Source: an uncultured Rhodanobacter sp.
GTDB taxonomy: Bacteria > Pseudomonadota > Gammaproteobacteria > Xanthomonadales > Rhodanobacteraceae
Direction: 5' to 3'
Assembly (NCBI GenBank): GCA_903827735.1
Contig: CAIKJM010000563.1
Span: 1 to 5,808, forward strand
DNA length: 5,808 bases
Shown: piece after piece, positions 1 to 5,808 of the stretch
Position numbering within the stretch: the first letter of the stretch is position 1
Layout: every line of letters begins with the position of its first letter
Made by a program: the position numbers and the translations under genes
Notes under the pieces: model-generated
Database searches by the model: none
What the model saw: only the letters and a program-made list of their open reading frames with translations
What the model was told of the DNA's origin: nothing

Positions 1-1592
1 CGCTCGCTGCTGCATCGCCTGTCCCTGGCACGGGCGATGTCAGCTACGAACAGTTTGCCAAAGATAAAAGCAGCCGATTGCCAGTGGTTTACGTGGGTGC
101 GAACGACGGTATGTTGCATGCCTTCGACGCTTCGCAGAATGTGGACGGCAGCGTCCCCTCAACTGCGGGTCGAGAGTTGTGGGCGTACGTACCGCGGTCT
201 GCCTATAGACATTTGGGCAAACTCACGCAAAAAAATGGCTTTACCTTCTCTCCAACGGTGGACGCTACACCGGTGACGCGCGATGTATTTTTTTCAGCTT
301 CTACGAACACACCTGCAGTAACCACCGCGGGGTGGCACACCATTCTGGTTGGCAGTCTTGGGCAGGGCGGTCGCGGTGTTTACGCACTGGATGTTACGCA
401 ACCTGATCCTTTCGATCACCAGTATGGCGTGAATGAAGCGAGCGCTGGCAGCAAGGTCCTGTGGGAGTTTGAAGCTGGAATGCCAGCGACTACCTCTTCC
501 GGGAATGGTGAGGGCGGCAATAACCCCGGCGGTAATCCTGCCGACCTCGGTTACACCTACGGTCAACCAAATATTGGCCGGTTAGCAAACGGTCGTTGGG
601 TTGTACTTGTACCCAGCGGTCGTATTCCTAACTGCGATCATCCTGATTCTGCGGCAGCTTGCAGCGGCTACAGCGCGTTGTTCGTCCTTGATGCACAAAC
701 CGGTGGTCTTATCACCGAGCTGAAGACGCCTTCCGATATTCAAGGCGTTTCCAGTTACGGGCTTTCTTCACCGGTTCTTGGCGACTATAACGATGACCAG
801 CTGGATGATGTGGCGTTTGCGGGCGATCTTGCCGGCAATCTGTGGCGCTATGATCTGAGCAGCAGCGATCCTAATCAGTGGAAGGTGAGGCTTGCCTATC
901 AGCCGAGCACGCAGGGAATGCAGCCGATTACCGTTATGCCGCGACTGCTTCCTGATCCGGTAACCAATCGTTTCCTCGTGATTTTTGGCACCGGTGATTA
1001 TTCGGCTATTGATCCGACGGCAAACGCAGAGTCAACGCAGGCGGTCTACGGCATTCGGGACACTGGCAAAACGGTAGTGGGCATCAACAATCTGGTGGCA
1101 CAGACGTTGACGGAAAAAACGATACCCGGCACCAATTGCATTGACACCATTCGCGGCCTCACCAATAACGCCGTGCCTTCGAGTAAGGACGGCTGGTATT
1201 TCAATTTGATCTCGCCCGGCGAACGCGTAGTCGTTACGCCGGGTGCACTGTTCGACACCAATCGCGTGGCGATTACCACTCTGATTCCGGACAGCCAGGG
1301 ATGCTCTGGAAATCGCGATGGGGCAGTGATGGTTATTGATGGTGCGACAGGAGGGGCGGGAGATGGCCTCTCGCTGCCGTCTTCACCGTGGTCGTCGGGC
1401 TCGATAAAGATCAGGTCCGTCGGTGGACACGTCGCCAATCCACCAATGACCGGAACCCTGCCTGTGACAACGGTGATCGGCGGTGGCAAGCTGATTTTTC
1501 CAGGAATCACGCTCAATGGTGGCGAGCCTGCCCATGCAGATGACGCTGCATGGCGCCGGCGCTCCTGGCGGGAGTTGATGAATGACTTGTGA
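1..1592 (+). CDS. pilY1: PilY1-type type IV pilus tip adhesin, C-terminal part (5' end outside window)
   Basis: This is the C-terminal beta-propeller region of PilY1/PilC, the large exported protein that sits at the type IV pilus tip and promotes pilus extension, adhesion and twitching. The frame is open from base 3 to the stop at 1590-1592 (about 529 residues), so the gene starts upstream. The TTG at base 78 is internal: the residues before it (SYEQFAKDKSSRLP) lead into the family hallmark YVGANDGMLHAFDA at residues 29-42. Further landmarks are GSLGQGGRGVYALD (117-130), DLGYTYGQP (181-189), and an EF-hand-like calcium loop, DYNDDQLDD (261-269, bases 783-809), followed by AGDLAGNLWRYDL. In Pseudomonas PilY1 the equivalent loop binds Ca2+ and controls retraction. 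GWYFNL, the IPDSQGC segment and a terminal RRRSWREL are typical of the family end. The vWA-like N-terminus is not visible. The gene overlaps the following pilin gene by 11 bases. Two unusual inserts (residues about 160-179 and 205-221) are listed as findings. The family call is near certain. Confidence 0.95.
   Translation, partial: LAAASPVPGTGDVSYEQFAKDKSSRLPVVYVGANDGMLHAFDASQNVDGSVPSTAGRELWAYVPRSAYRHLGKLTQKNGFTFSPTVDATPVTRDVFFSASTNTPAVTTAGWHTILVGSLGQGGRGVYALDVTQPDPFDHQYGVNEASAGSKVLWEFEAGMPATTSSGNGEGGNNPGGNPADLGYTYGQPNIGRLANGRWVVLVPSGRIPNCDHPDSAAACSGYSALFVLDAQTGGLITELKTPSDIQGVSSYGLSSPVLGDYNDDQLDDVAFAGDLAGNLWRYDLSSSDPNQWKVRLAYQPSTQGMQPITVMPRLLPDPVTNRFLVIFGTGDYSAIDPTANAESTQAVYGIRDTGKTVVGINNLVAQTLTEKTIPGTNCIDTIRGLTNNAVPSSKDGWYFNLISPGERVVVTPGALFDTNRVAITTLIPDSQGCSGNRDGAVMVIDGATGGAGDGLSLPSSPWSSGSIKIRSVGGHVANPPMTGTLPVTTVIGGGKLIFPGITLNGGEPAHADDAAWRRRSWRELMNDL
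1571..1574 (+). promoter_or_regulatory. Ribosome binding site of pilE
   Basis: GGAG stands 7 bases before the ATG at 1582, inside the last codons of pilY1. It supports the 1582 start. It also explains why the in-frame pilY1 ATG at 1578, only 3 bases from the GGAG, is not a competing pilin start: that ATG lies in a different frame. Confidence 0.65.
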
Positions 1593-2043
1593 TCGCAGTC
1601 AAGAGAAACTTTCGACGTCATTCCGAGGCGGCTTCAGCCTGATTGAACTGCTGATCGTGCTGGTGGTGCTCGCCATTCTTGCGGTGATGGCGATCCCCGC
1701 ATATGGACGCTATGCCTTAAGAGCCCATAGGGTGGACGGTCAGGCAATATTGCTGCACATTGCAGATGCTCAAGAGCGATTTTACGCAAACAATAACCAC
1801 TACGGCGTGCTGACCGACATTGGCTTCGCCGAGCCGACGACGTCCGAGCAAAAATATTATTCCGTCACGTCGACTGTTGCCGCAGATCCTGCTGGCAACA
1901 GTTCTCAGGCTTACGTGGCGACGGCAACCCCAATCGGTGCTCAGGCCAAGGACGCTTGTGGCACGTTGACGATCGCTAATAGCGGCATCAAGACCCCGCT
2001 TTCCTCTTCCGCCGCGGCCAACATGAATGGAAGCTGCTGGTAA
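1582..2043 (+). CDS. pilE: Type IV minor pilin, PilE family
   Basis: A 153-residue type IV prepilin. The leader is short and ends RGG (residues 15-17), followed by FSLIELLIVLVVLAILAVMA, the conserved N-terminal helix. Prepilin peptidase PilD should cut after Gly17, giving a mature protein of about 136 residues with Phe1 methylated and the Glu5 needed for assembly (Glu22 of the precursor). The globular part has AQERFYANNNHYG (63-75) and KDACGTLTIANSGIK (123-137), patterns common to PilE/ComP-type minor pilins. Cys126 and Cys152 probably form the C-terminal disulfide loop (D-region). The ATG start at 1582 has a GGAG site 7 bases upstream and lies inside the end of pilY1, implying translational coupling. 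The position directly after pilY1 points to a minor pilin of the tip-priming complex rather than the major pilin PilA. Relatives include ComP-like DNA-binding pilins, but nothing here shows DNA binding. The family is certain; the symbol is likely. Confidence 0.88.
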   Translation: MTCDRSQEKLSTSFRGGFSLIELLIVLVVLAILAVMAIPAYGRYALRAHRVDGQAILLHIADAQERFYANNNHYGVLTDIGFAEPTTSEQKYYSVTSTVAADPAGNSSQAYVATATPIGAQAKDACGTLTIANSGIKTPLSSSAAANMNGSCW

Positions 2044-2057
2044 CGTGTGACTTATTA
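2044..2057. other. 14-base convergent intergenic gap between pilE and recD
   Basis: This is the only non-coding DNA seen in the window. It separates the pilE stop (TAA, 2041-2043) from the first recD stop (TAG on the - strand, 2060-2058). It is AT-richer than its surroundings. It holds no hairpin with a T-run, so no intrinsic terminator is visible for either operon. On the - strand the recD TAG is followed in frame by TAA TAA (2057-2052), making three tandem stops. Confidence 0.85.
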
Positions 2058-3905
2058 CTACCGCGCTTCTTCTAGCCTTTCGCGTAAACCCCCCTGACGC
2101 AGTATGGGTCGCGCAACCGCAGATAGAAGCGCCGCATCGGTTGACCAGATTTCGGCATGGCTGCGAGCGCGGGAGATGGCGGTGTAGACGAGTTCGCGGG
2201 TGAGGATGCGGTTGGTTTCGTCGGGAGGGAGTACGACGGCGATGCTGCGATATTCGGAGCCTTGGCTGCGGTGGATGGTGATGGCCCAGGCGCTTTCGTG
2301 GGCCGGCAGCGCGCGCGGGGAGAAGCTGCGCAGGCCGCTGTTGCCATCGCGATCGCTGAGTTCGAACCACACGCGCAGTCCGTCCGCACCGTTGAGTGCG
2401 ATGCCGACATCGCCGTTGAACAGGCCGCGGGCGTAATCGTTGCGGGTGATGATGACGGGGCGGCCGTGATACCAAGCGTGGGTCACGTCGAGATCGAAGC
2501 GTATGCCGAGTCGACGCGTCATCAGCGCATTGACGCCTTGTGCGCCGAACGCGCCGTCGCGCAGCGCGCAGAGAATTTGCATCTCATGCAGATTTCGCAG
2601 CGCCGATTCCGGAGCGGCGCTTTTCGACAGTAATGTTTGCAACACATCAGCATGACGTTCGATCCACGCATCGACGTTCGCGCGCAACGCGTCGCTACCA
2701 TCGCAGCGACGCAGATGCAGATCGCCGACGCTGCGCTGTGTGAGAAGATTGTCCAACCATGCCGGGTCGGGAGCCGTGCGCAAGGACTCGATGCCGCGCT
2801 GTAGCCCGCTTCCGGCGCGCCATGTATGGGTGAGCGTCACTACGTGCCCGGCAAGCGTTGCTTCGCTGCTCGCAGTGTCTGGTGCAGCGGTTAGCAGCGG
2901 CGCAAGCAGGCGAGACATAGCCGACGGAAACTGGTTGATCGGCGCGCTGGCGACGATATCGGCCAGCACCGAACCGGCGTCGACCGAGGCGAGCTGGTTG
3001 GGATCACCCAGCAGGATCAGTACGGCGTCAGGGCGAAGCGCCTCCAGCAGGTGACGCATCATGGCCAGATCTACCATTGACGCTTCGTCGACCACGACGA
3101 TGTCTTCGGCGAGCGGATGCTGGCGATCGTGGCTGAACGTGTTATCCATCGGCCGATAGCCGAGCAGCCGGTGCAGGGTGCGCGCATCGGCGTGGGGAAT
3201 AGCCTGCAGCAGTTCGCGGAACGGATTCTGTTCGGCCGGACTCCAGGCAGTTTGCAGATCCGCCTTGCTCCTGGCGACCGACTGCACCAGTCGCTGCGCG
3301 GCCTTGCCTGTCGGCGCGGCCAGCGCAATCGATGGATGGGCGGGCAGCCCGGCGGCCTTGGCATGACGCAGCAGCATCAGCAGCATGCGCATAACCGTCG
3401 TCGTTTTGCCCGTGCCTGGTCCGCCGGTGAGCACGAAGAAGCGCGTACCGCCCAGGGCGGCCACGGCGGCGCGCTGCCAGTCATCGGCGCCTGACGGAGC
3501 GCCGGCAAACAGCGTTGCCAAATCGGTCGCCAGGGTTCCAGCGGGAATCGGCAAGGTGCGGTCGCGGCATCGCTGCCGAATCGCCGCAGCCAGCTTCGAT
3601 TCGTGCTGCCAGTTGCGCCAGAGATAGAAGCGGTTTTGCGCATCGAGCACGAACGGCGTGAATCGCTGACCATCACCCACCCACGGCTGATCGCGCAGTG
3701 CGCTCAGCGCCTCGGCATCGAACCCGACATCGGTCACCGGATCGACCAGCCACGCGCACGAGTGGCCCTGGCCCTCGGCGGTGCTGGCGGCGAGCACGGC
3801 GCTTGCCAGCAAGGCTGAGCCGGTGCGAGCCAGCACCCACTGCGACAAGGTCTGATCGATGACGCGCTCTTCGGCTGAGTTATCGTTCATCGCGTAAGCG
3901 TTCAT
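2058..3905 (-). CDS. recD: RecD subunit of RecBCD (exonuclease V), 5'-3' helicase
   Basis: RecD is the fast 5'-3' superfamily 1B motor of the RecBCD complex. It travels on the 5'-ended strand during double-strand break processing and helps control RecB nuclease activity and RecA loading. The protein has 615 residues, close to the 608 of E. coli RecD, so it is full length. An N-terminal domain (about 1-120) that contacts RecBC is followed by the motor. Walker A is GGPGTGKT (161-168), motif Ia APTGKAA (197-203), Walker B VVDEASM (271-277, Asp273/Glu274), motif III LLGDPNQLASVDAG (298-311), the HTWR motif (360-363), AITIHRSQGSEY (541-552) and motif VI VYTAISRARSH (573-583). All key residues are present. 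The ATG at 3905 is preferred over Met6 (3890) because it forms an ATGA overlap with the recB stop and has AGGGAG 7 bases upstream. Without RecBC partners, RecD2-type helicases look similar, but the length and the recB neighbour settle the call. Confidence 0.97.
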   Translation of the reverse strand: MNAYAMNDNSAEERVIDQTLSQWVLARTGSALLASAVLAASTAEGQGHSCAWLVDPVTDVGFDAEALSALRDQPWVGDGQRFTPFVLDAQNRFYLWRNWQHESKLAAAIRQRCRDRTLPIPAGTLATDLATLFAGAPSGADDWQRAAVAALGGTRFFVLTGGPGTGKTTTVMRMLLMLLRHAKAAGLPAHPSIALAAPTGKAAQRLVQSVARSKADLQTAWSPAEQNPFRELLQAIPHADARTLHRLLGYRPMDNTFSHDRQHPLAEDIVVVDEASMVDLAMMRHLLEALRPDAVLILLGDPNQLASVDAGSVLADIVASAPINQFPSAMSRLLAPLLTAAPDTASSEATLAGHVVTLTHTWRAGSGLQRGIESLRTAPDPAWLDNLLTQRSVGDLHLRRCDGSDALRANVDAWIERHADVLQTLLSKSAAPESALRNLHEMQILCALRDGAFGAQGVNALMTRRLGIRFDLDVTHAWYHGRPVIITRNDYARGLFNGDVGIALNGADGLRVWFELSDRDGNSGLRSFSPRALPAHESAWAITIHRSQGSEYRSIAVVLPPDETNRILTRELVYTAISRARSHAEIWSTDAALLSAVARPILRQGGLRERLEEAR

Positions 3906-5808
3906 GCGGCAGCTCCCTGCGCATCCGTGAGCGTGGCGCCGGCAAAGGCGTCATCCAACGCCTCGATCAACGTGGTCGGCCAGCGGTGACGCCATACGCC
4001 GAGGCCCGGCTTTTCGATTGGCTCCAGGCCGATGGCGCGCACAAAGAGATACCAGCTGTCGCCCAGATGCTTTTCGGCCGTATAGCCGTCCATCCGCTGT
4101 CGAAGATAGCGGTGTAGAGCTACCGTATAGAGCAGGGCCTGCAGCGGATAATGGTGCTCCGCCATGGCAGCATCCAGCGAAGCACCGGCGTAATCGTGAA
4201 GGCGTGCGCCCAGCCAGTTGGTCTTGTAATCGAGCACGTGGAAGCGGCCGTTCCACTGAACGATAAGATCGGCGAAACCGGTCAGCATGCCGTTGAGCGT
4301 GGTGGCATCGAGGCTGGCCGGGACGACATCGGGGAAACCGTGCGCGATGCACAGCTGCCTCAGCTGCGCGACCGCCACGCGATGCACCGGAAATTGGAAC
4401 TCGAATTCGACGATGCGTTGGTCTTCTGCAATATTGCCAAGCCGCAGGCCATCGCCGAGATCGCTCTGGCGCACGCGATCGACCATGCGGCCCACGCGCT
4501 CCAGCGCCTCATCGGCGGACAGGCTGTCGGCCTTGATGGCCTGCGCGGTGAGCTGGGTATTCAGTAACGCACGCTGCTCCGGCCAGACGGGACCGGGCCG
4601 TGCGTGCTCAAGCACCTGATGCACGGCGTCGCCGAAGCGCGGTCCGCGCAGCGGATACAAAGCCAGCAGGCGCGCATCGTCGGCCAACTCGATCAGCGAA
4701 GTCTCTTCTGCATCGACGATATCCGCGCCGGCTTCGTCGGCCGCGCCGCTGTCGTCGATGCTGACAGCCGCTGCCGCATAGCGCGTCAACCCGCTGAAGC
4801 TGTGCAGCCACTGGAACGCCCGCATTAATGGCAGCGGCGCCTGCGTGGCGCGCGCGGCGTTCGACTCGACGGGTTTTTGATAGCGTCGAGGCGAGCCCTT
4901 GAACGGTGGCATCAGCGCGATACCGGGCAGTCCGTCGGCCATCGCCTGCAGCGATGTCTCGCCCTCGTCCAGTCCGAGCTGGCGCTGCGCCTGCGCGATC
5001 AGCGGATCGATGGCGGCGACCTGCCACGCCAGCTGATCCGTGCTTGGCCCGCGGCCGCGATCGATCCAGTACACGTGCACGGCGTGGACGGCGCGAGTCA
5101 GGGCCACGTAGAGCAGGCGCAATCGCTCCTGCAGATCCTCGCGAAAATGCAGGCCCAGGTGATCGATAAAGTCGGGCGAACCCAGGTCGATGCAGCGACC
5201 ACCTTCGGCATCGTGATAGCGCAACACGCCCGGCGCGCGCGCGCCGCTGCGATCGCCGACGCGCCAGATCAGCGGCAGAAACACGATGGGAAACTCCAGC
5301 CCCTTGCTGGCGTGGATGGTTAGCAGCTGCACGCGTCGAGCATCGCTTTCGATGCGCAGCTGGCGCTCGTCGGCAGCCTCGGCATCGCCGTCGCTGCCTT
5401 CCTGGCGCATCTCGACCAGCCAGGCGTAGAGACCGTCCAGCCCATGCAGGGCACTTTCTTCTGCGGCCAGCAGTTCGCCGAGATGGCGCAGATCGGTGAC
5501 CACGCGCTCGCCCTCGGGCAAGGCCAGCAGCGCGGTGCCGCGTTGGGCCAGCAGCGCTTCGATCAGCGCCAGCACGCCGCGGCTGCGCACCAGCGCGCGC
5601 CAGGCTTCGAAGCGCTCGAGCTCGCGTTCAAATGCCGATGCATCGATTTGCCATGTGTCGAACTGTTGTAGCGTGGCGCCGAGCAGGGTGCTCGCCAGCG
5701 CGCCGCGCACCGCGGTGTCGTCGTCGGCGTGCAGCACGGCGTAGAGGATCAGTGCGAGATCGCGCGCCACGTCACCCGCAAAAATATTGCCGCGTCCGCT
5801 GCCCACGC
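3902..5808 (-). CDS. recB: RecB subunit of RecBCD, C-terminal half (5' end outside window)
   Basis: RecB carries the 3'-5' helicase and the only nuclease of RecBCD. The frame is open to the window edge. The GTG at 5806 is an internal Val codon, since the segment around it (SGRGNIFAGD) already belongs to the middle of the helicase region. About 635 residues are visible of a family length near 1,180. Residues 159-179 hold helicase motif V (VQLLTIHASKGLEFPIVFLP), and RLRLLYVALTRA (228-239) is motif VI. After a linker comes the C-terminal nuclease domain: His395 in FGDAVHQVLEH, Asp513 in GFADLIVQWNGRFH, and Asp526/Lys528 in VLDYKTNWLG. These correspond to E. coli His956, Asp1067, Asp1080 and Lys1082, the metal-binding catalytic set. 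HHYPLQALLYTVALHRYLR (551-569) matches the helix after the active site that carries the conserved Gln and Tyr. The nuclease therefore looks active. The gene is followed directly by recD with a 4-base overlap; recC would be expected upstream, off the window. Confidence 0.97.
   Translation of the reverse strand, partial: VGSGRGNIFAGDVARDLALILYAVLHADDDTAVRGALASTLLGATLQQFDTWQIDASAFERELERFEAWRALVRSRGVLALIEALLAQRGTALLALPEGERVVTDLRHLGELLAAEESALHGLDGLYAWLVEMRQEGSDGDAEAADERQLRIESDARRVQLLTIHASKGLEFPIVFLPLIWRVGDRSGARAPGVLRYHDAEGGRCIDLGSPDFIDHLGLHFREDLQERLRLLYVALTRAVHAVHVYWIDRGRGPSTDQLAWQVAAIDPLIAQAQRQLGLDEGETSLQAMADGLPGIALMPPFKGSPRRYQKPVESNAARATQAPLPLMRAFQWLHSFSGLTRYAAAAVSIDDSGAADEAGADIVDAEETSLIELADDARLLALYPLRGPRFGDAVHQVLEHARPGPVWPEQRALLNTQLTAQAIKADSLSADEALERVGRMVDRVRQSDLGDGLRLGNIAEDQRIVEFEFQFPVHRVAVAQLRQLCIAHGFPDVVPASLDATTLNGMLTGFADLIVQWNGRFHVLDYKTNWLGARLHDYAGASLDAAMAEHHYPLQALLYTVALHRYLRQRMDGYTAEKHLGDSWYLFVRAIGLEPIEKPGLGVWRHRWPTTLIEALDDAFAGATLTDAQGAAA
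3913..3918 (-). promoter_or_regulatory. Ribosome binding site of recD, with ATGA coupling to recB
   Basis: On the - strand AGGGAG ends 7 bases before the recD ATG (3905-3903). The recB stop TGA (3904-3902) shares the bases ATGA with this start. The arrangement supports termination-reinitiation coupling, which would keep RecB and RecD in balance. It decides the recD start in favour of the first Met rather than Met6. Confidence 0.75.

Noticed and set aside
1046..1621. Open frame of 191 codons antisense to the end of pilY1
   Set aside because: It lies wholly opposite conserved pilY1 sequence and shows no domain or convincing ribosome binding site.
2061..2085. Possible weak hairpin with CGCG arms at the end of recD
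   Set aside because: The arms are only about four bases long with a long loop and no T-run on either strand, so it is not a credible terminator.
1717..2475. Long - strand open frame (252 codons) crossing the pilE/recD junction
   Set aside because: It overlaps pilE antisense and recD in another frame, has an Arg/His/Pro-rich composition typical of shadow frames in GC-rich DNA, and matches no recognisable domain.
4151..4567. Several + strand open frames of 70-160 codons opposite recB and recD
   Set aside because: Stop codons are scarce in the antisense frames of GC-rich genes. The recB and recD motifs in the true frames are continuous, so these are shadows.
5231..5246. Perfect 16-base palindrome made mostly of alternating CG
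   Set aside because: It encodes part of an Arg/Ala-rich loop in recB (SGARAPG) and has no spacer, T-run or operator context. Such runs are expected in GC-rich coding DNA.
5804..5806. GTG as a possible start of a shorter RecB-like protein
   Set aside because: The protein would begin in the middle of the helicase region without a Walker A motif. The frame stays open to the window edge, so this is an internal Val codon.
1..5808. Defence system, prophage, CRISPR array, insertion sequence or RNA gene
   Set aside because: I saw no repeats, transposase, integrase, tRNA or rRNA signatures. The only defence-related function is the housekeeping RecBCD complex.

Overview
The window looks like an ordinary chromosomal segment of a GC-rich gammaproteobacterium. 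The four proteins and their arrangement best fit the Xanthomonadales (Xanthomonas, or the Dyella/Rhodanobacter/Luteibacter group). That placement is inferred from protein style and gene order and has not been checked by a search. Coding density is close to 100%: four protein genes in two convergent pairs, no RNA genes, no mobile elements and no repeat arrays. Both outer genes run off the window edges.

Left half, + strand (1-2043): the 3' end of a type IV pilus minor-pilin operon. First comes the C-terminal beta-propeller part of PilY1, the pilus-tip adhesin and retraction regulator, with a recognisable calcium-binding loop. A PilE-type minor pilin follows, overlapping the pilY1 stop by 11 bases. 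In related bacteria these are the last two genes of a fimT/pilV-pilW-pilX-pilY1-pilE cluster, and the upstream genes would lie outside the window. The products are exported: PilY1 with the minor pilins is thought to form the tip complex that primes pilus assembly.

Right half, - strand (5808-2058): recB (C-terminal half) then recD (complete), joined by a 4-base ATGA start/stop overlap. These are two of the three subunits of the RecBCD helicase-nuclease (exonuclease V), which processes double-strand breaks and degrades linear foreign DNA. All helicase motifs in RecD, the last helicase motifs of RecB and the RecB nuclease active site are intact. recC is not in the window and would be expected upstream of recB, beyond base 5808.

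The two operons meet tail to tail with only 14 bases between stop codons and no visible terminator. Hand-counted rows suggest lower GC on the pilus side (about 50-60%) than on the recBD side (about 62-77%). I see no previously undescribed system. The items worth a second look are a cysteine-bounded loop and a Gly/Asn-rich insert in PilY1, the GC step, and the tight convergent junction with tandem recD stop codons.
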